From AC-69 sp963751665 (GTDB taxonomy: Bacteria; Actinomycetota; UBA4738; HRBIN12), in assembly GCA_963751665.1 (NCBI GenBank), contig CAVVVF010000004.1, positions 594,815 to 658,814 of the forward strand: DNA of 64,000 nt. The letters run 5' to 3'. Positions 1-8,464 of this stretch are shown piece after piece; the stretch's first letter is position 1; the number at the start of each line of letters is the position of its first letter. The notes beneath the pieces were generated by a model. That model did not search any database. It was not told the DNA's origin and saw only the letters and a program-made list of their open reading frames with translations. Position numbers and translations under genes: made by a program.

Positions 1-152
1 AGCAGGTCCCAGCACTGGTCGAGCTGCACCTCGATCTCCTTCAGGCGCTCGCGCTCCCTCGTGCTGGCCTTGCCCTCGGACTCCTTCTCGAAGAGCTGGT
101 GCTCCTCGTGGGCCAAGTCGTTGATCCTGGTGATGACGTCCTCGTCTGCCAT
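1..152 (-). CDS. DUF2630 family protein, C-terminus off the window
   Basis: About 50 residues are visible, starting MADEDVITRINDLAHEEHQL and running to a QLDQCWDLL block just before the window edge. That charged, helical start plus the DQCWDLL signature is typical of the short actinobacterial DUF2630 proteins (about 80 residues, function unknown). A strong GGAGGT ribosome-binding site precedes the ATG at 152. The last third or so lies outside the window. The family name rests on the recognised signature. Confidence 0.75.
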   Translation of the reverse strand, partial: MADEDVITRINDLAHEEHQLFEKESEGKASTRERERLKEIEVQLDQCWDL

Positions 153-187
153 GGCCGGACCTCCTGTCGACCACCCTACCGCGCCGG

Positions 188-1804
188 CTACACCTCGGCG
201 ACGATCGGCTGCTCCTGCTCCGCCGGACGGCCCTCGCGCGCCGGGGCGCCGCTCGGGATGAACCGGTTCGCCACGAACGCCGCCACCAGCAGCACGCAAG
301 CCCCGAAGATCAGCGCGAGATGGAACCCGTCCATGAACGACTGCCCGAATACCTGCTGCACCGCCACCACCTGGTCGGGCGAGAGTCCTCTCAGGGCGGC
401 CGGCTCCAGCGTCCCGTGGCTCGCGGAGGCCGCGATGGCAGCCTGCTGGGTGGCCGGAAGGCCCAGCGTGGCAAGGGCGGGTGCGAACGTGCTCTTGAGC
501 TTCGTCGTGAGGATCGTCCCCAGCAAGGCGATCCCGAATACCCCGCCGACCTCGCGCGAGGTGTTGGTCATGGCCGAGCCGAGACCGGCGCGCTGCGGCC
601 CGACAGAGTTCATGACGGCAGCGGTCATGGGCGCCATGGTCGCTCCCATGCCGTGGCCCATGATGATGAACACCGGGATCAGCAGCACGTAGGACGTGTC
701 GGCCTTCAGCCACAGTCCCAGGGCCAGCAGGCCTCCGCCGGCCAGGAGCAGGCCGTAGGTCATCGGGGCCCGCGACCCGTGCTTCTGGGCGAACCGCCCC
801 GCGTTCGGCGCGGTGACGATGATGGCCAGCGTCAACGGCAGGAACCGGACCCCCGCCTGGAACGCCGAGTAGCCGTGGATCAGCTGCATGTACAGGCTGA
901 GGAAGAAGAACGCGGCGAACATGCCCAGCGAAACCGAGAACGCGACGGCATTCCCCGCGGAGAACGCCGGGATCCTGAAGAACCGCAGCGGCATCATGGC
1001 GTCGGGGTTCCGGAGCTCCCAGGCGAAGAACGCCGCGCCAAGAACCCCGAACAGCGCCAGCGACGCGACGATCACGGGGTCGCCCCACCCCAGCTGGTTC
1101 GCCTCGATGAGCCCATACGTCGCGCTGAACAGCGCAGCCGTCCCCAGGAACAGGCCCGGGATGTCGAGCTTGCGGGCGACCTCGGACACCGACTCCCGGA
1201 CCGTCCGGGTCGCGGTAAGGAAGGCGACCACGCCGATCGGGACGTTCAGGAAGAACACCGATTGCCACCCGAGGTGCTCGACCATCAACCCACCGACCGT
1301 CGGGCCGAGGGCCAGGGCCAGGCCTGACACACCCGCCCATAGCCCGATGGCCCGGGCCCGCTCCTGCGCTGGGAACGTCACGGTGATGATCGACAGGGTG
1401 CCGGGCATGAGGAGGGCAGCCCCGATCCCCTGGATGGCCCGGAACGCGATGAGCTGTCCGGTGCTGTGGGACAGGCCGCAGCCCAGCGACGCCAGCGTGA
1501 ACACCGCGAGGCCCGAGAGGAACATCTTCTTCCGGCCGTACCGGTCGCCGAGGATCCCCCCGGTGAGCAGCAGCGAGGCGAACGCCAGGACGTAGCCGTC
1601 GACGATCCACTGCAGGCCGGAGACCCCCGCCCCGAGCTTGTCCGAGATCGTGGGCAAGGCCACGTTGACGACGGTGTTGTCCAGCATGGCCATGGCCAGG
1701 GCGAAGCACATGGTCAGAAGGACGATGACCTTCTCCCTGGCGTTGTCTCCCTCGAACCCGAACAGCGGCACGACCAGCCCCTTTCCCGTGGTGAGTTCCC
1801 GCAA
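188..1804 (-). CDS. DHA2-family MFS drug exporter (EmrB/QacA type)
   Basis: Proton-driven inner-membrane multidrug exporter. The 538-residue length fits 14-helix DHA2 transporters. Visible marks are the helix-1 motif LDNTVVNVALPTI, the loop motif GDRYGRKKMF and a motif-C-like stretch GLALALGPTVGG. It lies 46 bp downstream of the DrrAB-type ABC genes on the same strand, so the three probably form one export operon driven from about 3.69 kb. The substrate cannot be read from the sequence. The ATG at 1804 is chosen; a few later starts are possible. Confidence 0.88.
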   Translation of the reverse strand: MRELTTGKGLVVPLFGFEGDNAREKVIVLLTMCFALAMAMLDNTVVNVALPTISDKLGAGVSGLQWIVDGYVLAFASLLLTGGILGDRYGRKKMFLSGLAVFTLASLGCGLSHSTGQLIAFRAIQGIGAALLMPGTLSIITVTFPAQERARAIGLWAGVSGLALALGPTVGGLMVEHLGWQSVFFLNVPIGVVAFLTATRTVRESVSEVARKLDIPGLFLGTAALFSATYGLIEANQLGWGDPVIVASLALFGVLGAAFFAWELRNPDAMMPLRFFRIPAFSAGNAVAFSVSLGMFAAFFFLSLYMQLIHGYSAFQAGVRFLPLTLAIIVTAPNAGRFAQKHGSRAPMTYGLLLAGGGLLALGLWLKADTSYVLLIPVFIIMGHGMGATMAPMTAAVMNSVGPQRAGLGSAMTNTSREVGGVFGIALLGTILTTKLKSTFAPALATLGLPATQQAAIAASASHGTLEPAALRGLSPDQVVAVQQVFGQSFMDGFHLALIFGACVLLVAAFVANRFIPSGAPAREGRPAEQEQPIVAEV

Positions 1805-1850
1805 GGATACGGTGTAAGGGAACCGACCGTCCCGAGGGTTTGTTCCCGGC

Positions 1851-2681
1851 CTAGGTCCTGCGATAGAGCCGGACGGACAGCGGCACGAAGATCACCAGGA
1901 TCGCCAGGAACCACGCCGTCGACTGCCACAGGTGCGTCATGAGGTTCTCGCCCGCCGGGTTGAGCGGCCCCAGCGTGAGGTCGCGGAACGTGTTCACCCA
2001 GATCGAGACGGGGTTGACGTTGGACCAGGACTGGAGCCAGTGGGGGAAGGTGCTCGACGGCACGAAGGCCGAGCTGGCGAAGACGAACGGGAAGATCAAC
2101 GTGAAGCTCGCCGCCTGCACTGCCTCGACGCTCTTCAGCGACAGGCCGGCGAACGCGAACATCCACGTGAACGCGTACCCCACCGAGAGGGCGCCGGCAA
2201 GCGCGAGGATCCCCTTGGAGGCTCCCGCATGGAGCCGGAAGCCGACCAGCACGGCGACGATCAGCATCAGCACCACCTGGAACGCGATGGCTGCGCTGTC
2301 GGCGAGCGTGCGGCCGGACAGGACGGCCGAACGGGCCATGGGCAGCGATCGGAACCGGTCCACCAGGCCCTTCTTCAGGTCCTCGGCCAGGCCGACCCCC
2401 GTCTGGGTCGCCGCGAAGATGGCCGTCTGCACGAAGATCCCCGGCATCAGGAAGTCGACGTACGGCAACCCCTTGGGAAGCGCCAGCTTCATCGCGCCAC
2501 CGAAGACGTACACGAACAGCAGGACGAACATCACCGGTTGGATCGTGGAGAACACCAGGAGGTCGGGCTTCCGAACGTACGTGATGAGGTTGCGCTTCGT
2601 CAGGACCCAGCCGTCGGCGACGGCGTAGCGGAACCGTTGCTCGGTGCCGACCGTTCGCTCCGCGGTGACCGTGGCGCTCAT
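1851..2681 (-). CDS. ABC-2 type permease, DrrB-like
   Basis: Membrane subunit of an antibiotic or lipid exporter. The 276 residues contain about six hydrophobic helices and the cytoplasmic stretch GLAEDLKKGLVDRFRSLPMA, which is characteristic of the DrrB/ABC-2 family just before the second membrane segment. Its ATG overlaps the stop of the upstream DrrA-like ATPase by 4 bp (ATGA), indicating translational coupling and a two-subunit pump. A drug-resistance role is inferred from the family and the MFS neighbour. Confidence 0.88.
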   Translation of the reverse strand: MSATVTAERTVGTEQRFRYAVADGWVLTKRNLITYVRKPDLLVFSTIQPVMFVLLFVYVFGGAMKLALPKGLPYVDFLMPGIFVQTAIFAATQTGVGLAEDLKKGLVDRFRSLPMARSAVLSGRTLADSAAIAFQVVLMLIVAVLVGFRLHAGASKGILALAGALSVGYAFTWMFAFAGLSLKSVEAVQAASFTLIFPFVFASSAFVPSSTFPHWLQSWSNVNPVSIWVNTFRDLTLGPLNPAGENLMTHLWQSTAWFLAILVIFVPLSVRLYRRT

Positions 2682-3679
2682 CCTCGCCTCCCTCGCCGTC
2701 CGCGCTTGCCGTTGGCCTTCGGTTCCTCGGCCTCCTCGGCCGCGTGCCCTGTGAGGGCCAGGAACACGTCGTCGAGCGTCGGCCGGCGGAGCGCGATGTC
2801 CGCCAGGACGATGCCGGCGGCGTCCAGGCGGCGGACCGCCTCGGTGAGGATGGCCGGTCCCTGATCGCCCACGGGCACCGTGATCTCACCGGTGCTGTTG
2901 TCGACCGCCCCGCCTCCCGGCCCCAGCCCGAGAACCGCACCGGCCGCCTCGCCGACCCTCGCCCGGTCGGCCACCCTGATGGCCAGGACCTCGCCGCCCA
3001 CGCGCATCTTGAGCTCGGTGGGCGTTCCTTCCGCGATCACCCGGCCGACATCGATGACCGCGATCCTGTCTGCCAGCCTGTCCGCCTCATCCAGGTACTG
3101 GGTGGTGAGCAGGATCGTCGTGCCCTCGTGCTGGAGCTCCCGGATGATGTCCCACATCTCGATGCGGCTGCGAGGGTCCAGGCCGGTCGTCGGCTCGTCC
3201 AGGAACAGCACGGTGGGCCGTCCGACCAGGCTGGCGCACAGGTCCAGGCGGCGTCGCATGCCGCCGGAATAGGTCTTGGCCGTTCGGTGCGCGGCCTCGG
3301 TCAGCTCGAAGCGGTCCAGGATCTCGATGGCTCGCCGCTTGGCCTCCGGGGCCGGCAGGTGGTACAGCCGGCCGACCATCTCGATGTTCTCCAGGCCTGT
3401 CAGGTTCTCGTCCACCGCCGCGTTCTGGCCGGCCAGCCCGATCACGTGGCGGAGCGGCTCCGCGTCCCGGACGACGTCGAACCCCGCCACCTCCGCGTGG
3501 CCCTCGTCGGGCGCGAGGAGGGTGGTCAGGATCCGGACTGCGGTGGTCTTGCCGGCGCCGTTCGGCCCCAGGAGGCCGAACACGGAGGCCGGTTCCACAG
3601 CAAGGTCTACGCCCTTCAGGGCCTGCACCTGCCCGAAGGATTTGCGCAGGCCCTCGGTGCGGATCATCTGGTCGGCCAT
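2678..3679 (-). CDS. ABC transporter ATPase, DrrA-like
   Basis: ATP-hydrolysing partner of the downstream permease. In 333 residues the Walker A (GPNGAGKTT, about 38-46), the ABC signature SGGMRR (about 138-143) and Walker B VLFLDEP (about 157-163) are intact. The extra C-terminal domain of about 100 residues is usual for daunorubicin-resistance DrrA proteins. The final residues are an Arg/Lys-rich tail. A TAGGAT box six bases before the ATG suggests a leaderless transcript covering DrrA, DrrB and the MFS gene. Confidence 0.9.
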   Translation of the reverse strand: MADQMIRTEGLRKSFGQVQALKGVDLAVEPASVFGLLGPNGAGKTTAVRILTTLLAPDEGHAEVAGFDVVRDAEPLRHVIGLAGQNAAVDENLTGLENIEMVGRLYHLPAPEAKRRAIEILDRFELTEAAHRTAKTYSGGMRRRLDLCASLVGRPTVLFLDEPTTGLDPRSRIEMWDIIRELQHEGTTILLTTQYLDEADRLADRIAVIDVGRVIAEGTPTELKMRVGGEVLAIRVADRARVGEAAGAVLGLGPGGGAVDNSTGEITVPVGDQGPAILTEAVRRLDAAGIVLADIALRRPTLDDVFLALTGHAAEEAEEPKANGKRGRRGRRG

Positions 3680-3685
3680 CCGCGC

Positions 3686-3691
3686 ATCCTA
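3686..3691 (-). promoter_or_regulatory. -10 box TAGGAT of the drrAB-MFS operon
   Basis: TAGGAT on the minus strand, six bases upstream of the ATG at 3679. This fits a leaderless actinobacterial promoter. No clear -35 was found. Confidence 0.5.
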
Positions 3692-3731
3692 GCGGCCCGC
3701 CGAGCCTCCGACGAACCCGTTCCCAGGTGGT

Positions 3732-3745
3732 GTAATCACTATTAC
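3732..3745. promoter_or_regulatory. Inverted repeat GTAAT-CACT-ATTAC, candidate operator
   Basis: Perfect 5-bp arms around a 4-bp spacer, unusually AT-rich for its surroundings. It sits in the 135-bp space between the divergent drrA-like gene and lon, about 40 bp upstream of the drrA -10 box. A repressor of the export operon is the likeliest user. No regulator gene adjoins it, so the assignment is inference. Confidence 0.4.
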
Positions 3746-3814
3746 GGGCCGGAATAGGCACCCCCGGGCCATCCGTTACTGCATATACAAGGCCCGACAA
3801 TCCAGGAGAGAGGC

Positions 3815-6157
3815 ATGTCCAAGCTCGACACCCAGATCCTTCCCCTTCTTCCCTTGACCACCGGGGTGGTCCTACCCGGCATGGTCGTGACCCTTACCGT
3901 CGAGTCCGACGAGGCGCGCAAGGCGGTCTCGGCGGCCCGTAGCACCGGCGGCGAGCTCCTGCTCGTGCCGCGGGTCGACAGCCGCTACGCCCTGGTGGGC
4001 ACCGTCGGCAAGGTCGAGGACGTCGGCAGCCTGCCCTCCGGCATGGAGGCCGTGGTGATCCGTGGTCTGCACCGCGCCACCATCGGCGCCGGGGTTCCCG
4101 GGACCGGCGACGCCACCTGGGTCCAGGTCGAGCCGTCGCCCGACCCGTCGGAGCCGACCGAGCGGGCGCGCGAGCTGGCCCGCGAGTACCGGGCCGTCCT
4201 GGAGAACATCGTGGAGTCGCGCGGCGTCCCGCAGGTCGCCGAGTTCCTCCGGGGGATCCAGGACCCGGGCGCCATGGCCGATATGGCCGGGTACTCCCCG
4301 GACCTGTCCTTCGAGCAGAAGGTCGAAGTCCTGGAGACCCTGGACGTCGAGCAGCGCCTGGAGAAGGTCCTGGCATGGGCCAGGGAGGTCCTGGGCGAGC
4401 TGAGCCTCAAGGACAAGATCCGCCAAGACGTGCGCGATGGGATGGAGAAGACCCAGCGCGAGTACCTGCTCCGACAGCAGATGGACGCCATCAAGAAGGA
4501 GCTCGGTGACGAGGGCGGCGGAGACGTCGTGGCCGAGTACCGGAGGAAGATCGAGGAGTCCGGCATGCCCGAGGGCGCGCGGCGCGAGGCCGAGCGCGAG
4601 CTGGGCCGGCTGGAGCAGATGTCCGAGCAGTCGCCCGAGTACGGGTGGATCCGGACCTACCTCGACTGGATGACCGAGATCCCCTGGAGCGTCCGGACCG
4701 ACGACAACCTGGACATCGCCGACGCGCGTCGGATCCTCGACGAGGACCACACCGGCCTGTCGGACGTGAAGGACCGCATCATCGAATACCTGGCCGTGCG
4801 CAAGCTTCGGCAGGAGCGCGGCTTGGGCGAGGTGACCGGGCGCGGGTCCGGCGCCATCCTGACGCTGGTCGGCCCGCCGGGCGTCGGGAAGACCTCGCTC
4901 GGCGAGTCGGTCGCCAGGGCGCTGGGCCGCAAGTTCGTCCGCGTGTCGCTGGGCGGCATCCACGACGAGGCCGAGATCCGGGGGCATCGGCGCACGTACG
5001 TCGGCGCGCTGCCCGGCCGGATCGTCCGCGGCCTGAAGGAGGCCGGGACCAAGAACCCCGTGTTCATGCTGGACGAGATCGACAAGGTCGGCTCGGACTG
5101 GCGGGGCGATCCCTCGAGCGCGCTGCTCGAGGTCCTCGACCCTGCCCAGAACCACACGTTCCGCGACCACTACCTGGAGGTCGACCTGGACCTGTCCGAG
5201 GTGCTGTTCTTCGCCACCGGCAACGTCGCAGAGACGATCCCCGGCCCGCTGCTCGACCGGATGGAGGTCATCCGGATCGACGGCTACACCGAGGACGAGA
5301 AGGTCACGATCGCCCGCGACCACCTGCTCGGCCGGCAGGTCGAACGGAACGGCCTGCAGGAGAACGAGGTCGAGGTGACCGACGACGCGGTTCGCGCGGT
5401 CGTCGGGGACTACACCCGGGAGGCGGGCGTGCGCAACCTGGAGCGCGAGCTGGGCAAGGTGCTGCGCAAGGTGGCCACCAGGATCGCGTCGGGTGCGGTG
5501 ACGCCGCCCGCCACGGTCGACGCCTCGGACATCCGTGAATACCTGGGCCGGCCGAAGTTCTTCTTCGAGGCCGGCGATCGGACCAGCGTCCCCGGCGTGG
5601 CCACCGGCCTGGCCGTGACCGGCACTGGCGGCGACGTCCTGTTCATCGAGGCCAGCCGGATGGACGGCGAGCCGGGCCTGACGCTCACCGGACAGCTCGG
5701 CGACGTGATGAAGGAGTCGGCCGAGATCGCGCTGTCGTACGTGCGCTCGCACTCGGCGAAGCTCGGCATCGAGCCGGAGCGGCTGAAGGGCCGGTTCCAC
5801 GTCCACGTGCCCGCCGGAGCGGTGCCGAAGGACGGACCGTCCGCCGGTGTGACCATGGTGACGGCGCTGGCCAGCCTCCTGGCCGACCAGCCGGTGAAGA
5901 GCACGGTCGGCATGACCGGCGAGGTCACGCTGCAGGGCCGGGTGCTCCCGATCGGCGGCGTGAAGCAGAAGGTGCTCGCCGCACACCGGGCCGGCATCAC
6001 CGAGGTCATCCTGCCGAAGCGCAACGAGGGCGACCTGGACGACGTGCCGGAGAAGGTGCGCGAGGAGATCGCGTTCCACCCGGTCGAGACGGTGGACGAG
6101 GTCCTGGCGTTGGCGCTGGAGCCGGCAGCCGAAGAGCCGCGCGCCGCCGTGGCGTAG
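3815..6157 (+). CDS. lon: ATP-dependent protease Lon
   Basis: Cytoplasmic AAA+ serine protease that degrades misfolded and regulatory proteins. The 780 residues match the family length. The order is an N-terminal substrate-binding LAN domain (about 8-200), AAA+ module with Walker A GPPGVGKTS (about 352) and Walker B VFMLDEIDK, then the S16 protease domain with catalytic Ser676 in KDGPSAGVT and Lys717 in GGVKQK. The ATG at 3815 follows GGAGAGAGG. No HspR-type CTTGAGT-N7-ACTCAAG site was seen upstream, although HspR controls lon in some actinobacteria. Confidence 0.97.
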   Translation: MSKLDTQILPLLPLTTGVVLPGMVVTLTVESDEARKAVSAARSTGGELLLVPRVDSRYALVGTVGKVEDVGSLPSGMEAVVIRGLHRATIGAGVPGTGDATWVQVEPSPDPSEPTERARELAREYRAVLENIVESRGVPQVAEFLRGIQDPGAMADMAGYSPDLSFEQKVEVLETLDVEQRLEKVLAWAREVLGELSLKDKIRQDVRDGMEKTQREYLLRQQMDAIKKELGDEGGGDVVAEYRRKIEESGMPEGARREAERELGRLEQMSEQSPEYGWIRTYLDWMTEIPWSVRTDDNLDIADARRILDEDHTGLSDVKDRIIEYLAVRKLRQERGLGEVTGRGSGAILTLVGPPGVGKTSLGESVARALGRKFVRVSLGGIHDEAEIRGHRRTYVGALPGRIVRGLKEAGTKNPVFMLDEIDKVGSDWRGDPSSALLEVLDPAQNHTFRDHYLEVDLDLSEVLFFATGNVAETIPGPLLDRMEVIRIDGYTEDEKVTIARDHLLGRQVERNGLQENEVEVTDDAVRAVVGDYTREAGVRNLERELGKVLRKVATRIASGAVTPPATVDASDIREYLGRPKFFFEAGDRTSVPGVATGLAVTGTGGDVLFIEASRMDGEPGLTLTGQLGDVMKESAEIALSYVRSHSAKLGIEPERLKGRFHVHVPAGAVPKDGPSAGVTMVTALASLLADQPVKSTVGMTGEVTLQGRVLPIGGVKQKVLAAHRAGITEVILPKRNEGDLDDVPEKVREEIAFHPVETVDEVLALALEPAAEEPRAAVA

Positions 6158-6166
6158 GCTAGCCGT

Positions 6167-6589
6167 GTGGCGTTCCTCGATCTTCGCAAGCGCCAGCACG
6201 CCCACGCGGCAAAGCGCCTCCGCGACGAGCTGATCATCTGGCTCACCACGGTGACCCGCCAGGGTCAACCGCAGTCCTCGCCGGTGTGGTTCCTGTGGGA
6301 CGGCGACGTCTTCCACCTGTTCAGCCAGCCGCGGCGGCCCAAGCTTCGAAACATCTCGGCGAACCCCCGCGTGTCGCTGCACCTCGAGGGTGGCCGGGAA
6401 GGAGACGACATCGTGGTCTTCGAGGGCCGGGCGAAGATCGTTCGCGACGGTGACCCCGCGACTTCCTTTCCTGAATACATCAAGAAGTACCGGCGGCTGA
6501 TCCAGAGCTACGGCTGGACGCCCGACAGCTTCGCCGCCGACTACGCCGTGCCGATCGTGGTTCGGCCCACGCGGGTCCGGATCTCCTAG
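6167..6589 (+). CDS. PPOX-class F420/flavin-dependent protein (Rv3369-like)
   Basis: Small split-barrel protein of the pyridoxamine-5-phosphate-oxidase-like superfamily, 140 residues. The stretch PQSSPVWFLWDGD followed by RNISANPRVSLHLEG is typical of the probable F420-binding Rv3369 subgroup. Substrate unknown. The GTG at 6167 lies 9 bp after the lon stop, and the MDR oxidoreductase starts 8 bp after its own stop, so the genes may be cotranscribed. F420 rather than FMN as cofactor is inferred from family membership. Confidence 0.75.
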   Translation: MAFLDLRKRQHAHAAKRLRDELIIWLTTVTRQGQPQSSPVWFLWDGDVFHLFSQPRRPKLRNISANPRVSLHLEGGREGDDIVVFEGRAKIVRDGDPATSFPEYIKKYRRLIQSYGWTPDSFAADYAVPIVVRPTRVRIS

Positions 6590-6597
6590 GCCACGAC

Positions 6598-7527
6598 GTG
6601 CGCGCGCTCGTGGCGGCACCCGGCGCGCCCGGCGGCATCGAGCTCCGCGACGTGCCGGATCCGGAGCCCGGGCCGAACCAGGCGGTGGTCGAGGTTCGCG
6701 CCGTCTCCCTGAACCGCGGGGAGTGCGTCACGCTGCGGCAACAGACCGAGGAGGGCTGGCGGCCGGGGTGGGACCTGGCCGGGGTCGTCGTCAAGCAGGC
6801 CGCGGACGGGACCGGGCCGGCCGCCGGTGCCAGGGTCGTGGGATGGGTGAACGGCGGGTCCTGGGCCGAGCGGGTGGCCGTTCGGACCGACCACATGGCG
6901 GAGCTGCCGGAGGGGCTGGCCTTCGACCTCGCCGCCACGCTTCCGGTCGCTGGGCTGACCGCCCTCGGCACGCTGGCTCGCGGTGGCGCGCTTCTCGGCA
7001 AGCGGGTGGCGGTGACCGGCGCGGCCGGCGGCGTGGGCCGATTCGCGGTGCAGCTCGGGGATCGGGGCGGCGCGCACGTGACCGCCATCGTGGGACGTCC
7101 GGAGCGGGCCGAGGGCCTCGCGAAGCTCGGAGCGGACGACGTCGTGGTGGGGTTGGAGCCCGAGGGCGAGCCCTTCGACCTCGTGCTCGAGTCGGCCGGC
7201 GGCGGTTCGCTCGCGGCGTCGATCGCCCGGCTCGCACCGGAGGGCATCGTCGTCTCGTTCGGCAACTCGTCGAACGAGACGACGTCGTTCGACCCCCGCG
7301 TCCTCTATCGCAAGGGCGGGGTCCGGATCGAGGGCTACTTCGTCACCTGGGAGCTCCTCCACGGGCGGATCGGCGCGAAGGAGCTCTCGTACCTCGCGTC
7401 GCTGGCGGCGACCGGTGAGCTCGAGTCGCGGATCGACCTCCGGGTGAGCTGGCGCGATGCGGCATCGGCCGTCGACGCGCTGCTCGAGCGCCGGGTGGCC
7501 GGCAAGGCCATCCTCACGATCGATTAG
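6598..7527 (+). CDS. Zinc-free MDR-family (quinone-oxidoreductase-like) dehydrogenase
   Basis: NAD(P)H-dependent medium-chain reductase of 309 residues. The N-terminal GroES-like fold includes PGWDLAGVV. The Rossmann half has the nucleotide-binding motif TGAAGGVG after GKRVAV. The zinc-ligand pattern of alcohol dehydrogenases is absent, which fits the quinone-oxidoreductase branch. GTG start at 6598. The substrate cannot be predicted. Confidence 0.85.
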   Translation: MRALVAAPGAPGGIELRDVPDPEPGPNQAVVEVRAVSLNRGECVTLRQQTEEGWRPGWDLAGVVVKQAADGTGPAAGARVVGWVNGGSWAERVAVRTDHMAELPEGLAFDLAATLPVAGLTALGTLARGGALLGKRVAVTGAAGGVGRFAVQLGDRGGAHVTAIVGRPERAEGLAKLGADDVVVGLEPEGEPFDLVLESAGGGSLAASIARLAPEGIVVSFGNSSNETTSFDPRVLYRKGGVRIEGYFVTWELLHGRIGAKELSYLASLAATGELESRIDLRVSWRDAASAVDALLERRVAGKAILTID

Positions 7528-7559
7528 CCCGGCTCCCCGCTGGAGGCTGATCGAGCCCG

Positions 7560-7565
7560 TACCCT
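7560..7565 (+). promoter_or_regulatory. -10 box TACCCT, leaderless start
   Basis: TACCCT ends 8 bases before the ATG at 7574, and no Shine-Dalgarno sequence precedes the start. This is the leaderless arrangement seen repeatedly in this genome. Confidence 0.5.
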
Positions 7566-7573
7566 AGCGAGAC

Positions 7574-8464
7574 ATGCTCGAGTTGATCGGCCTGTCACGC
7601 CGGTTCGGCGACGTCGTGGCCCTCGATTCCGTGTCGTTCTCCGTGGCCGAGGGCGAGATGGTCGGCTTCGTGGGCCCCAACGGCGCCGGCAAGACCACCG
7701 CGATGCGGATCACACTCGGCGTGCTGGCGCCCGACAGCGGTGAGGTCAGGTGGCGGGGCAAGCCAGTAGACCAGAACGTGCGCCGCCGATTCGGCTACAT
7801 GCCGGAGGAGCGCGGCCTGTATCCGAAGATGCGGGTGCTCGACCAGCTCGTGTACCTCGCCACGTTGCACGGCCTGTCCAGGGCCGACGTGCACCGCGGC
7901 GGCCGGCGGATGATCGACGTGCTCGGCGTGGCCGGCCGGGCCCGGGACCGAACCGACGCGCTGTCGCTCGGGAACCAGCAGAGGGTGCAGCTCGCGGCGG
8001 CCCTGGTCCACCGGCCGGAGGTGCTCGTCCTGGACGAGCCGTTCTCGGGACTGGATCCGGTTGGGGTGGACGTGCTCCCGGGGTGCTTCGGGAGCGGGCC
8101 GAGGCCGGGGTCCCGGTCGTGTTCTCCAGCCACCAGCTGGACCTGGTCGAGCGCCTGTGCGAATCGGTGGTGCTGATCAACAAGGGTCGGATCGTGGCCG
8201 CGGGCCGGATCGCGGACCTCCGCTCGCGCGATCACCGGCGGCTGGTCCGGGTGGAGGTCCTCGGAGCCCCTCCCGATTGGTACGTCGACGCTCCCCGGCG
8301 TTCGAGTCCTCGATCCCTTGCCCGACGGCGCGATCCTGGAGCTGTCGGACTCCCTGCGGGAACGCGACGTGCTGGACGCCGCACGGGCCGCCGGGGACGT
8401 GCGCCACTTCAGCGTGGTGCAGCCCTCGCTCACGGAGATCTTCCGCGAGGCGGTGCGAACGTGA
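7574..8464 (+). CDS. ABC transporter ATPase (NatA/DUF4162 type), two compensating frameshifts
   Basis: ATPase of a NatAB-like exporter. Walker A GPNGAGKTTAM and Walker B VLVLDEPFSGLDP are intact; the signature region reads LSLGNQQRVQL in place of a textbook LSGGQ. The reading frame slips by one base at the CCCGGGG run (8077-8083), losing a G, and is restored near CCCC at about 8292-8295. Across the slips the protein reads on smoothly through SSHQLDLVERLCE to a C-terminal DUF4162-like domain ending FREAVRT. Both slips are at homopolymers, so sequencing error is likelier than a pseudogene. The stop overlaps the permease start by 4 bp. Confidence 0.85.

Noticed and set aside
3872..6619. Very long open frame antisense to lon
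   Set aside because: It arises from the high GC third-position bias; its translation is Arg/Gly/Asp/His-rich with no family, while lon is unmistakable.
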